64,000 nucleotides of DNA from Ceratothoa steindachneri. Lineage: Eukaryota > Arthropoda > Malacostraca > Isopoda > Cymothoidae. The translations under genes and the position numbers were made by a program. The notes beneath the pieces are model-generated. The model was not told where the DNA came from. It saw only the letters and a program-made list of their open reading frames with translations, and searched no databases. Positions 53,346 to 64,000 of this stretch are shown here, piece by piece. Location of the stretch: assembly GCA_963969495.1 (NCBI GenBank), contig OZ018333.1:88194508-88258507 (forward strand), read 5' to 3'. Within the stretch, counting starts at the first letter, position 1. Every line of letters starts with the position of its first letter.

Positions 53346-53593
53346 GTAACACTTCCGTTTTGGGGTGCACAATAGGTGGCGCTGTTTATAGGCTACAATA
53401 TATGTCAAGTGAGGTATTGTCTGTTTTTTTTTATTATAGAATTAGAGAAACGTGAGGTAGGCCAGTTAGATGTTTCAGGTGAAGGTAGAGGGCCGGTGGA
53501 GGAGGTAGGATATGATAGTTCTAGGGATAGTGAAGTTTTAGCCCCCTTAGATTAGTTAGAAATAGGCAAAGTGAGGATGGGGGACAGTGGAGA

Positions 53594-54331
53594 GTGGTTA
53601 GGAAATGTGAACCTAGGGAGGCTTCTCCTGTTCTTTGTGAGAATAGGGTTGCCTCTGTTGAGGTGGTTAGCCAGGGGGAGAATAGGTGTGTGAGTCAGAG
53701 GGACACAGATCCTATTAGCTTGACTAATAGATTCAGTGCCCTAAGAGAGGATGTAACTGGAAGTGATATGACTGATGGGGGTGGGGGTGGAGTTCGAGTG
53801 ACTGGTAGTTTGAATGAGAATAGGAGTGGGGATGGAGTTAGGTCTGTGGGGGTTAGGAATAGGAGTCTGACTGAAGTGCTTGTGATGGGTGATTCGCGAG
53901 TTAGATATTTAGATAGGAAGTTGAATGCAAGTAGATTGAATGGTTTGAGGGTGTGTTTGCCGGGTGCTGGAGTGAGAGATCTGTCTGATAGGTATGAGGA
54001 ACTGGTGTCTGGCTGTGCAAGGGATGCGGTTGTGATTACACATGTAGGAGTGAATGATGTGAAGAAAGTGGGTGCATGTGAGTTACGTGAGAGGTACAAG
54101 AGGTTGATTGAAAAGGTGAAAGAAAGTAGAATGAAAGGTGTTGTGACAGGTGTGCTTCCAAGAATGGATGTTGGGGTAGAATGGATGTCTCGTGCAATTG
54201 GGCTGAATGATTATGTGAGGAGGATGTGTGAGATGGAAGGTGTCATGTTTGTGGATGTGTGGGATAGGTTTGTTGGAATGAAAGAAATGTATGCGATGGA
54301 TGGACTGCATTTGAGTAGGAGGGGGGGGTAG
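53594..54331 (+). CDS. CR1 copy H: ORF1 with SGNH/GDSL esterase-like domain
   Basis: An open frame of 245 codons. Block I VLVMGDSRVRYLDRKL (GDS serine), block III VVITHVGVNDVKK (G.ND) and block V MYAMDGLHLSRRG (D..H) are the SGNH hydrolase catalytic blocks. An esterase in ORF1 is known for CR1/L2-group elements; its role in the cycle is unclear. The frame starts at an internal ATG; the upstream part (to 53420) lies in the same general reading region but has stops. It ends early at a run of eight G (54320-54327) that shifts the frame, so about 18 residues of the natural C-terminus are in another frame. Confidence 0.8.
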   Translation: MVRKCEPREASPVLCENRVASVEVVSQGENRCVSQRDTDPISLTNRFSALREDVTGSDMTDGGGGGVRVTGSLNENRSGDGVRSVGVRNRSLTEVLVMGDSRVRYLDRKLNASRLNGLRVCLPGAGVRDLSDRYEELVSGCARDAVVITHVGVNDVKKVGACELRERYKRLIEKVKESRMKGVVTGVLPRMDVGVEWMSRAIGLNDYVRRMCEMEGVMFVDVWDRFVGMKEMYAMDGLHLSRRGG

Positions 54332-54410
54332 ATGTGTTGTGGGAGGAGTATGATCGTGTTATTAGGTCTTTGCGGGTGGGAAACTAGATACTAATAGTGG
54401 TCAGGGAATT

Positions 54411-55410
54411 ATGAGAGGACATTATAGTACTGAAAGTAGAATGGACTTGGCAGATAACAGAAATAGGTTCCAAGGCGATAGAGGTGAGGTCATTCAGGTT
54501 TCAAGAGGTGCTTCAGGGATAGGGGGGTTAAATTGTTTCTATACAAATGCTCGTAGTCTTAGAAACAAGAAGGATGAGCTATTTAGTTATATTAGCAATG
54601 AGGATATAGATATATTATGTGTTACTGAATCATGAGTTAATGAAATTGAATTTAGTGACACTATAAGTGAATTTGATTTACCTGGCTATAATATGTACAT
54701 TAGTCAAAGGACAGGTAGGATTGGTGGAGGAATAATTATCTATATAAAAAACAAGATTGTTTTAAGTTTAAATACTTCGATAAAGCAGGATGGAGTTGAG
54801 TCACTTTGGATAGATATTAGGTTCAGTAAAATAGAATGGTGCATTTGGCAGCTTTTTACAGGCCACCTGGGCAGACTGATGATATGGATGAATCTAATGA
54901 TAAGAGAAATAAGTAAGGGATGTGAAACAGATGCAGTTATTATTGGGGACTTCAACTGGGAAAATACGATAGATAGGGATAGAACAAGTGGCAGGTTCAA
55001 AGAATGCTTTGAGGATAATTTTTTGAATCAATTTGTTAATGAGCCAACGAGGGCGGACAATATATTAGATTTAGTACTTTCTAAAAGTGATCATTTAGTT
55101 CAAGAATTGAGTGTTGGGGAAGCATTAGGAAATAGTGACCATCAGATAGTTTGTTTTAACTTGGGAATTGAGAAGGGTAAAATAACCGAGAATACTGTAA
55201 AAGTTCCAAATTTTCATAAGGGAGATTATGTAAAACTCCGAAGCTTGCTAAATTTGGTAGACTGGGATGTAGAATTCAGAGGTAAAACTGCTTATGGGAT
55301 GTGGGATACTTTCAAGCATATAATAAATGTAGTCCAAGAACAATGTATCCCAATGAAGGCCATTAGGAACAAAAGTAGGAAACCATTATGGTGGAATCAG
55401 TAGATAGCTA
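54411..55410 (+). pseudogene. CR1 copy H: ORF2 endonuclease
   Basis: LNCFYTNARSLRNKKDELFS (first block), IDILCVTES (Glu, then a TGA at 54633), a frame change near 54835-54855, then AVIIGDFNWENTI (Asp, Asn) and ALGNSDHQIVCFNL (SDH). The blocks are those of an AP-type endonuclease. A TAG at 55401-55403 after KPLWWNQ, where related elements have PWWN. Broken, but catalytic residues remain. Confidence 0.85.
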
Positions 55411-57100
55411 GAAAAATTTCAGAGAAGAAAAGGGCATATAAAAAATTACAGGTAGAAAATAATATTCAAAATTTAAGTGACTATAGAATGGCTATGAATG
55501 AGTTAAATAAGATTATAAAGAAGAACAAAAGGGTGTCAGAAATTAAATTAGCTCAGGATAGCAACAAAGATCCTAGAAAGTTCTTTAGTTACTATATAAT
55601 TAATAATAAGTCTGGCAGAGTTAAAATAGGGCCTATCAAATATGAAGGGGTTGTGAGAGAAAATGATGAGGAAATAGTTGAGGTACTAAATGGTCATTTT
55701 GCATCAGTATTTACAAAGGAGAAACTAAATAGTCTTATGTATAGTACTCATGGGTCAGGGAAAGAGGTGTTTACTACCATTAGTGTGGATTGGAGGACGA
55801 TAAAAGGACTTATAGGTGAGTTAGATACTGCCAAGGCCTCCGGCCCGGATAATCTTCACTCTAGGATACTTAAAGAAGGGGTAGAAAGTATCTCAATAGC
55901 TCTGGAGAAGTAGTATACTAGGTCACCCGGAATATGGAGAAATACCTGATGATTGGAAGAGAGCGAATGTAGTCCCCATTTTTAAGAAGGGTAGTAAAGA
56001 GTATCCAAATAACTTTAGACTGGTTAACCTAACTCCTGTAGTCTGTAAAATTCTTTAGAAAATAGTTAAAAAAGGGATTTTGCCAACATCTAGAGAGGGA
56101 GGGGTTAATCAGCGATGCTCAGCATGGGTTTAGATCAGGTAGATCATGTTTGACTAATTTACTAGACTTTCTGGAGTTTGTAACAGATCAAGTAGATAAG
56201 GGAGAGAATGTAGATATAATTTACTTAGATTTTAGTAAAGCATTTGATAAGGTACCACATAGGAGACTAGTTCATAAATTAAAAATGATTGGGATATGTG
56301 GTGGTGTTTCAAATTGGATAGCTGAGTGGCTGAAAGACAGGAAGCAAAGGGTAGTGCTAAATGATATAAAGTCAGAGTGGAGGGATGTTATCAGTGGGGT
56401 TCCTCAGGGATCAGTTCTCGGTCCATTATTATTTGTCATCTATATAAACAATCTTGGGGAGGCAGTTAATAATAAAGTGTCAATTTTTGCGGATGATACC
56501 AAATTAGCAGCTGTAGTTAAAGATATTGATGATAATTTTAAAGTGCAGGGAGATATAAATACGTTGTTATCCCGGGCACATAAGTAGCAAATGACTTTCA
56601 ACCTTGATAAGTGCAAAGTTATTAACATGGGAAAAGATAATAGAGAATTTAACTATGAAATGGATGGGCATTTGGTGAGCTCAGTAGAGGAGGAGAAAGA
56701 TCTAGGAGTAGTAATAGATAAGTCATTAAGGTTTTCTAAGCAGTGTATTGAAACAAGAAATTGGGCAAATAGATTGCTGGGTTTCATTAAGAGAAATGTC
56801 AGTTACAAAAGTAAGGAGGTTATTCTTAAACTCTATAACTCTTATGTAAGGCCACATCTAGAGTACTGTATACAGGCATGGTCCTCACATTTTAGACACG
56901 ATATTAACCTTCTCGAGTCAGTGCCACGGAGGGCAACAAAGATTATTCCTTCCCTGAGGCACCTTGAATATATAGATAGACTGAGGGTATTAAATATGTT
57001 CTTGTTCAAAAGGAGGTGTGTGAGAGGGGATATGATTGAGCTCTTTAAAAAATTTTCTAGGATAGATAAATTGGATGTTAGCAAGTTTTTTTAATTAGAT
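55411..57100 (+). pseudogene. CR1 copy H: linker and reverse transcriptase
   Basis: Linker KFFSYYIINNKSGRVKIGPI (55580 on), ASGPDNLHSRILKEG, a stop and several frame changes at 55912-56150 where the first RT blocks fall, then MTNLLDFLEFVTDQVDKGEN, YLDFSKAFDKVPHRRLVHKL, SGVPQGSVLGPLLFVIYINN and the catalytic IFADDTKLAAV (FADD). TAG at 56585 (TRP-type position), then DLGVVIDKSLRFSKQC and the thumb. The frame ends TAA at 57092. Related to copy K at about the same positions. Confidence 0.88.
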
Positions 57101-57797
57101 GATGGAAATCGGACTAGAGTTCACCACTTGAAAATTAAAAAGCAAGGGTGTAGGTTGGATTTAAGAAAATAGTTTTTCACCAATAAAGTGGTAGACTTCT
57201 GGAACAAATTGCCACGGAGGGTAGTAGGTAGTCCAAATTTAAATGTATTTAAGAGTAGGTTGGATGAGTTTATAGGGAGGGAAGGTTGTCATGGTTCCTT
57301 AAGTTTTGTATATATTAATATTGTTTTTATATATATCTATAGCTGCATGATTTAGTTCTTGACAAGCCTTGATTGGTGATACCCTTGTTTCTGGATGCAA
57401 TCCTCTGGATGTAGTTTTCCTGGGAGTTTGGGTGCCTTAAAAAAAGAGGCCGTTTGACTTGGATGACCTATGATGAGCCCTTGTGGCTTTTGTCATCTGT
57501 TATATTATATTGTGGGTGACTTTGATTTTGTCTTTCCCTAGTGATGGTGCTGTTTGTGGGTGGGTTTTGACAGATGTGGATGACCTTTGATAAGTCCTTG
57601 TGGCTTTTGTCATCTGTGAAATTATGTTATGTAATGTTATGTCTTATGATGTTAGACGGTAGCGTCATACGTGAACAATTACGGCGTTATATTTTTGTAT
57701 ACAAGTATATACTGGGGGGGCTGTGCCCCCTAGACCCCCCCAATTGATTGAAACTCAGTATCATCGCAGGGTGGTCCCCCCACAGTGATATCTCCCT

Positions 57798-59877
57798 CAT
57801 GATTAGATTCAAGATGAAATGGAATGGTATTGATAGTAGCATGAACAATGTTAAAATTCCTGACTTTAGAAGAGCAAATTATAATGGGCTCAGGACTTAC
57901 CTGGAGGCAGTTGTACAGAAACCAGGCAATGAAATCAATTCAGGAATAGATTCAATGATATCAGTTAGTGGAGACAATAATCACCAGGAGGAAGAGATTA
58001 CAATTGAAGAGGAGTATGAAAGAATAATTGAGCAATTAATTACAGGTCAGATGATTAACATTCCATATAAGGAGATTAGGACTAAAAATAATGACCCAAA
58101 ATGGATGACAGATAAAATTAAGCATTATATTGGCATTAAAAAGGGCATTTATAGGAAAATAAAAAATGGAGAGGATCACTTAAGGCAGAGATATAATGAA
58201 CTAGCAAGAGATGTTAAAAAGTTAGTTAGAGTAGCAAGGAGAAATTATGAAATTAAAGTGGCAAAGGAAGATCCTAAAAGTTTTTATCAATTATACAAAA
58301 CTAAGGTTAGAGATAAAATAGGCCCACTTATAGATTCCAATGGAGAATTAGTGAGTGATAGGGACTCAATGGCTGGAATGCTAAATGACTTTTTTCTCTC
58401 AGTATTTACACAGGAGGATACTCTAAATTTTCCTGAGGTGTCAATGATCTTTCGGGGTAATGATGAAGAGAAATTAAAGGATATATTGATCACAAAGGAG
58501 ATAGTGACAAAGGAAATTGATAAAATCAAAAGTAGTAAAGCACCCGGTCCTGATGAGCTCTTTCCTAGAATTTTGAAAGAATGTAAGGATGTGTTAAGTG
58601 AGCCCCTAGCATGCATCTTTAGAAAATCATTGGAGAGTGGCATTGTGCCAGTGGTATGGAAGAAAGCCAATGTGATACCTATATTTAAGAAAGGGGATAA
58701 AACAAATATGTCTAATTACAGACCAGTAAGTTTGACATCAGTGGTAGGGAAAATGATGGAATCTATTATAGCAAGGAATATTAGAGATCACTTGGATAAG
58801 CATAAGTTGATAAAAGAATCACAGCATGGCTTTAGTAAGGGTAAATCCTGTCTGACTTATTTGCTGTCTTTTTATAGTAAGGTGTATGAAGCAGCAGATA
58901 ATGATGAAAACTATGATATTTTATACTTGGACTTTAGTAAGGCTTTTGATCGAGTGCCACACTTACGGCTTCTGAGCAAAGTTAAAGCACATGGGATCAA
59001 TGGCAGTATATTTAGGTGGATTCAGTCATGGCTTGGTAACAGACAGCAAAGAGTTAGTATAGATGGAGTTAAATCTGAGTGGGGGTGTGTTAGCAGTGGA
59101 GTTCCGCAAGGATCTGTTTTGGGTCCCTTGCTATTCTTAATTTATATTAATGATCTTGACATAGGTATAAGTAGTGACCTGAGTAAATTTGCTGATGATA
59201 CTAAGCTAGGTAGGGCCATTAGGGCTGATTCTGATGCTGTTGTAATGCAGGAGGAATTGACCATTCTGTCCAATTGGGCCGAGAAATGGCAAATGAAGTT
59301 TAACATAGACAAATGTAGTGTACTTAGTATAGGTAGAAATAATCCATTAAATAGTTATAAATTAAATGGGAGAATTTTAGGGAGGACCGATTGTGAGAGG
59401 GATTTGGGTATTTTGGTAAGTTCAGACCTTCGTCCTAGAAAGCAATGCCTAAATGCTAAGAATAAAGCTAATAGGATATTGGGATTCATTAGGAGGAGTG
59501 TAAGCAATAAGAGTGCTGAAGTCATTCTAAAACTGTATCTGGCGCTAGTTAGGCCTTATCTAGACTATGCAGTACAATTTTGGTCACCATATTATAGGAA
59601 GGATATTGATTTGCTTGAGTCTGTGCAGAGAAGAATGACAAAGATGATTGGTGGGCTAAGGAACTTACCTTATGGTGAAAGGCTCAGAAAACTAAATCTA
59701 CATACATTGGAAAGGAGAAGAGTCAGAGGGGAATTGATTGAAGTCTTCAAATGGGTAAAAGGATATAATAAAGGGGATCTGGGTAAGGTTCTTATACTTA
59801 GTGAACATGACAGGACACGTAGCAATGGGTTTAAGCTTGATAAGTATAGGTTTAGGAAGGAGATTGGAAGGAATTGA
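57798..59877 (+). CDS. CR1 copy G: linker and reverse transcriptase, almost fully open
   Basis: About 690 codons without a stop to TGA at 59875-59877. An upstream ATG at 57748 exists, but its first 17 residues come from element T, not from the CR1; I start at the insertion edge. The linker (EYERIIEQLITGQMINIPYK, then KSFYQLYKTKVRDKIGPLID) is followed by RT: SKAPGPDELFPRILKE, NVIPIFKKGDKTNMSNYRPV, YLDFSKAFDRVPH, GVPQGSVLGPLLFLIYINDL and KFADDTKLG. TGA replaces the Trp of NWFTNRVVDEW, which copy F keeps, so about 45 C-terminal residues are lost. Confidence 0.9.
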
Positions 59878-60251
59878 TTTACAAACCGTGTGGTAGATGA
59901 ATGGAATAGGCTCACTAGACATTTGATAGAAGCCTCCTCTCTGGGTAGTTTTAAGAAAGATTAGATAAATATATGAATGAAGCTGCTAGATGGGACTGAT
60001 TTTTTTATGTACATATGTATATATTTTTCTAAGGAGTGGGGAGATTATTTTGCGGTTGCATGAATGGACATAATCCTCTGGATGCATTTTATGTATATTG
60101 TAGATTAGATCTGATGAACTCCTGTAAAGGGTGACAATGTTGATGACTTTTCTCTGGTAAGAAATCTTTTGTGTGTTGACTGGAACAGGAGCTGCCAAGT
60201 GTAGGCCATGAATGGTCTTTTGCAGTCTCCTTCTTTTCTTATGTTCTTATG
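57798..60251 (+). mobile_element. CR1 copy G, 5'-truncated, in element T copy 2
   Basis: It begins just after TGATATCTCCCTCA and ends TTCTTATGTTCTTATG before AGCAGTCCCC; copy 1 of element T reads across that site without it. It lacks the endonuclease and all of ORF1. From 58709 on it is nearly identical to copy F, so both moved recently. 3' UTR 59990-60251. Confidence 0.9.
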
Positions 60252-60979
60252 AGCAGTCCCCTTGAATTTACTGGGTTTTCCTCCCCAACAGCTTTTTACT
60301 GGCAGAAAAACCTAACCTAATAACAAACCATTCTTACTTTTATAGGTTTCTTGATTAGTTTATGCACCTCTAGATAATCCTAAAAGTTTTCCGCGATTAT
60401 ATAAACTAAAGCTGAATTTGAATATCGAAGAAGCACATGGAGAGCACAAAAACACCATAATGAAACAAAAACATTTGCAAAACAGGTCGTATTTATAAGC
60501 TATGACATTGCCAGTAAGAAGCTGTTATCATTCGCAGCAAACAAAAAATACAAAAACAAAACAAAAAACAATAAAAAAACATCAAGAAACCTTACCTAAC
60601 TTAGAAAAAACTATAAATGGTCAGAGGCGCAGATATTTAGTAAATAATACAGACTAAAAGTTCCAAATCCCTAAAACAGCAAAAAAATATAATGCCGTTG
60701 TTTGTCACATTTGAAGCTACTGTCTGACGTCATAAGACATATATTGTAGCCTACTAACAGTGCCACCTACCGTGCGCCCCGAATCTGAAGTATTACCCTC
60801 TTTTCTTGTGGTTTATCCACTTCTCTGCAAATTTATGAAGAGTCAAATCTTAAAAAGCTCTAATGGAAATGTTTGTTAGTTATAAACCAGTCTAGCAACC
60901 TACAGCCCTTTGCACCTAAACTTTGACCTATTTCCTACTAAGATATAATACTTGACAATTATTATAACATCACCTAATT

Positions 60980-61620
60980 TTTACGGATGACAAAAGCCTC
61001 AAGGGCCTATCAAAGGTCATCCGCATCTGTCAAAACCCACTCACAAAATGCATCCATAGGATTGTGTCAGATCACACATCTACAATATACAATTCGAACC
61101 ATACACAAGAATGTGTCAAAAACAAAGAGCATCATCATCCAGACTCATCAAAATCTAAATCAATCGTAATATACAATAATAAAAAACTGCATCCACAGGA
61201 ATGAGTCCAGACTTTTCCCCAAAGTTAACACTCCCTCCCCATAAAATGATCTAATCTGTGTTTGAAAACATTCAAGTTTGGACTGTCTACCGTCTCAGAT
61301 GGCAAACTATTCCAATTATCTACCAATATTGGTGAAAAAATATTTTCTAACATCGAACCTGCATCTTTGTTTCTTAATTTTTATTTGGTGACCCCTAGTC
61401 CTATTACTACCTTCCACCTCAAATAACTTGCTAAAATCCAACTTATCCATTCCAGAGAAGATTTTAAAAAGCTCAATCATATCTCCCCTCACACATCTTC
61501 TGTCAAATGAGAACATATTTAGTACCCTCAGTCTATCTTCATAATCAAGGTGCTTCAGGAAAGGTATTATTTTTGTTGCCCCTAACCTGAAGTAACCCAG
61601 GTTGGATGTTAACAAATATT
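60980..61620 (-). mobile_element. CR1 K/M-type copy O: RT end and 3' UTR, minus strand
   Basis: On the minus strand the sequence reads RT thumb (LDYEDRLRVLNMFSFDRRCV, RGDMIELFKIFSGMDKLDFS), then the 3' UTR with ACTCATTCCTGTGGATGCAG and GCCCTTGAGGCTTTTGTCAT near 61000. Its inner (5') edge at about 61595 abuts a plus-strand piece of the same family, making a head-to-head arrangement, and forms the first unit of the tandem repeat. Confidence 0.8.
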
Positions 61621-62760
61621 TTTTCACCAATAGAATGGTGGATTACTGGAATAGTTAGTGACATGAGACAGAGTCCAAACTTGAATGTTTTCAAGTGCTA
61701 ACTTTGGGGGAGGAATCTAGACTCATTCCTGTAGATGCATTTTATTAGGTGAAACTTCAGAAGCCCTACACCATGTTTTTTTTTTAGTAAAAACTAGTAA
61801 TGGTATTTTCAGGCTTGCTAATCATCATTTACAGCTTTGGTTATGTGGTGACCCCTAGTCCTATTACTACCTTCCACCTCAAATAACTTGCTAAAATCCA
61901 ACTTATCCATTCCAGAGCAGATTTTAAAAAGCTCAATCATATCTCCCCTCACACATCTTCTGTCAAATGAGAACATATTTAGTACCCTCAGTCTATCTTC
62001 ATAATCAAGGTGCTTCAGGAAAGGTATTATTTTTGTTGCCCCTAAACTGAAGTAACCCAGGTTGGATGTTAACAAATATTTTTTCACCAATAGAATGGTG
62101 GATTACTGGAATAGTTAGTGACATGAGACAGAGTCCAAACTTGAATGTTTTCAAGTGCTAACTTTGGGGGAGGAATCTAGACTCATTCCTGTAGATGCAT
62201 TTTATTAGGTGAAACTTCAGAAGCCCTACACCATGTTTTTTTTTTAGTAAAAACTAGTAATGGTATTTTCAGGCTTGCTAATCATCATTTACAGCTTTGG
62301 TTATGTGGTGACCCCTAGTCCTATTACTACCTTCCACCTCAAATAACTTGCTAAAATCCAACTTATCCATTCCAGAGCAGATTTTAAAAAGCTCAATCAT
62401 ATCTCCCCTCACACATCTTCTGTCAAATGAGAACATATTTAGTACCCTCAGTCTATCTTCATAATCAAGGTGCTTCAGGAAAGGTATTATTTTTGTTGCC
62501 CCTAAACTGAAGTAACCCAGGTTGGATGTTAAATATTTTTTCACCAATAGAATGGTGGATTACTGGAATAGTTAGTGACATGAGACAGAGTCCAAACTTG
62601 AATGTTTTCAAGTGCTAACTTTGGGGGAGGAATCTAGACTCATTCCTGTAGATGCATTTTATTAGGTGAAACTTCAGAAGCCCTACACCATGTTTTTTTT
62701 TAGTAAAAACTAGTAATGGTATTTTCAGGCTTGCTAATCATCATTTACAGCTTTGGTTAT
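61391..62760. repeat. Three tandem copies of a 460-bp unit made from inverted CR1 pieces
   Basis: The unit starts ACCCCTAGTCCTATTACTAC at 61391, 61851 and 62311, i.e. every 460 bases; the third is a few bases shorter (AACA lost near 62530). Each holds a minus-strand CR1 RT thumb piece, then a plus-strand piece (GGTTGGATGTTAACAAAT, the 3' coding end), then 140 bases ending AGCTTTGGTTAT. The copies differ only at scattered bases (for example AACCTGAAG in the first, AAACTGAAG in the others). Confidence 0.93.
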
Positions 62761-62889
62761 TCACATAAAGCACTTATTTTTAAGATGCTAACAATCTGAG
62801 TATGACTCTATTTGCAGTGATACTATCTTAAAAATAACTGCTCTCTGGGTGTGTGTGTGTGCACCCTCCACACCCCCTGCAACCTAAAA
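62761..62889. other. Sequence with a short GT run, no gene seen
   Basis: Contains GTGTGTGTGTGTG near 62848 and otherwise nothing recognised. Confidence 0.5.
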
Positions 62890-63620
62890 ACCTACCATCA
62901 GATTTGGATGCAATTTTCAATTGCTAAATTTTATTAGGCCTCTAGTTTGAATCAAAGCTCTGCGCAGAAAATAGTTTATAAATAAAAGGCTAGCACTTGT
63001 TAGAATGCGGATATTAGAATGCCACGTGGCCTTAAGCGCACTATCAGAAAATTTGCACTTATTTTTTTGTTCTTTCAAATCCTTTACTCCAGAACTAGCA
63101 CAACCACCACACAGAATTATACCATATAAAAAAAAAGATGGCTGCAAATCGTTTGAAATATACATGCGCAGATTACCTGCAGATAAAAAAAAGCCTTGTA
63201 TTGGTTAAATATCACCAACAAACTCATGTGCACATCGCCTCCAGATCTTAAAAAAAGCCACGTCTAGGTGAAATAGACCAAAAGTTGAATTTTTAGAATT
63301 AAAAACACTTATATCTTAGGAAATTACAAAATCTATTTTTGTTAAAACGAATCTTTAACTGTAAATTTAAAATTAAATTTTAGGCATTCACTTTGTGTTT
63401 ATTAACTGATGTTTAACAAAGAAAATTGAAAGGATTGAGTGATGTTGATTAAAAAAAGGTGCAGCTCATGCCACACGCACTTGCCATTTTGAAAATCTAG
63501 CAAAGTGTATTCTTTAGTATATATACACCCAACATGACTGAAGAGATATCATCAATTTAAAAATTCAAAACGTTGAGAAGTGTGTTTGTTATACTCATGA
63601 CAAACCTTTTGTAATAACCC
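62890..63620 (-). repeat. Unnamed repeat R, copy 2, uninterrupted
   Basis: Reverse complement aligns with 41145-41983 followed directly by 43554-43640, with no CR1 in between (AGTGCTAGCCTTTTATTTAT then AAACTATTTTCTGCGCAGAG). Non-coding. The minus-strand frame at 62917-63165 is a by-product. Confidence 0.75.
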
Positions 63621-64000
63621 TGCTTATACAGAATGGATTGATTTACAACAATAATAAGAAATAGTGCTATAAAAAGTAGATTTTCTTTTATTAAGATTAG
63701 TGTGGCAGATGATTTTGCTATTCTTTTAGTGTTTTTCAGCTATCCCACCGCCCATGCAGCGAGCTGTATTAAACACAGTCATTGACCAATCCTAAGCATT
63801 TTTTGTAATTGTTGAGAGTAAATGTGGAGGATTTTGCATATGATTTTTTTGATCATTTTTCTACTCTCTTCATTGTTTTGACTCAGTAATTAAAGACGCC
63901 AACTACTTTATGCTATTTCTACTAAAAATTAATATATTTTAAGTTCTTTCACAATCAAGCGCCTTTGCCCCATAGCCCACACCTAATTGTGGTTAGCTGC
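63621..64000. other. AT-rich sequence at window end, no gene seen
   Basis: No coding motif or repeat partner noticed. Confidence 0.5.

Larger units (their letters stand above)
53406..57635 (+). mobile_element. CR1 copy H: ORF1 (esterase) and ORF2, nearly full length
   Basis: Inserted in element T between 53405 and the continuation at about 57630. TATGTC stands at both edges, a probable 6-bp target duplication. Order: ORF1 part with SGNH esterase, ORF2 endonuclease, RT, 3' UTR (57100-57635) ending TTATGTAATGTTATG. The 5' UTR and the first part of ORF1 are missing. Several stops in ORF2. Confidence 0.88.
53346..60797. mobile_element. Long inverted-repeat element T, copy 2, with two nested CR1 insertions
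   Basis: The left end, GGTAACACTTCCGTTTTGGG to TACAATATATGTC (53346-53405), resumes at about 57630 (TATGTCTTATGATGTTAGAC), runs to 57797 (TGATATCTCCCTCA), resumes at 60252 (AGCAGTCCCCTTGAATTTAC) and ends at 60797 with the inverted end (CTGAAGTATTAC). Copy 1 shows the undisturbed order. The interruptions are CR1 H and CR1 G. Without them the element is about 0.8 kb. Confidence 0.8.

Noticed and set aside
57748..57798. ATG at 57748 as the true start of the long CR1 G protein
   Set aside because: These bases belong to element T (the same sequence is at 48810-48860 in copy 1); the CR1 begins at about 57798.
61316..62547. Three similar minus-strand proteins (104, 90, 89 residues) as a gene family
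   Set aside because: They are the CR1 RT thumb repeated by the 460-bp triplication.
1..64000. tRNA or rRNA genes
   Set aside because: I looked for A/B-box-like and conserved rRNA segments and saw none I could support; the TGGCGCC sites are LTR primer sites.

Overview
This is a stretch of an animal nuclear genome, most probably an arthropod (a crustacean or chelicerate would fit; I cannot name the species). The reasons are the kinds of retroelement, the AT-rich sequence between them, an intron-containing gene fragment, and a 200-base run of N. There is no operon, rRNA, tRNA or CRISPR. Nearly every recognisable coding sequence belongs to a transposable element, and almost all copies are broken by stops, frameshifts, truncations or nested insertions.

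Layout. (1) 1-7600: minus-strand remnants of a GC-rich non-LTR family with ORF1 zinc knuckles and an ORF2 of endonuclease, reverse transcriptase, RNase H and a Cys/His tail (I/Jockey/R1-like, here 'family J'). (2) 7923-8311: two small in-phase exons with good splice sites on the minus strand, the only candidate host gene. (3) 8950-9879: an internally deleted mariner element. (4) 10555-12291: a minus-strand pseudogene of an arthropod multicopy protein family. (5) 12301-24908: Gypsy-type LTR elements. Copy A is an LTR plus the start of gag. Copy B, of the same family, is inserted in A's gag. Copy C belongs to a related family and is cut off inside its reverse transcriptase. (6) 25590-40713: six-domain pieces of family J again, including the two best copies (29.7-35.4 kb and 37.0-40.7 kb), the second running into the assembly gap at 40714-40913. 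(7) 41984-43553 and 47.4-62.8 kb: CR1-type non-LTR elements of at least two families, one with an SGNH-esterase ORF1, inserted into each other and into a non-autonomous inverted-repeat element. A 460-bp tandem triplication lies at 61391-62760. (8) 44240-46985: a family J copy split by a solo LTR of the Gypsy A/B family with a clean 4-bp target duplication.

The most unusual object is Gypsy copy B. After the normal protease, reverse transcriptase and RNase H, it carries an OTU-like cysteine-peptidase fold with Ser at the expected catalytic Cys. That is followed by a second aspartic-protease-like domain (motif DTGA), and only then by the integrase zinc finger. The nested insertions give a readable relative chronology. 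Domain calls are from motif recognition by eye; no database search was possible.
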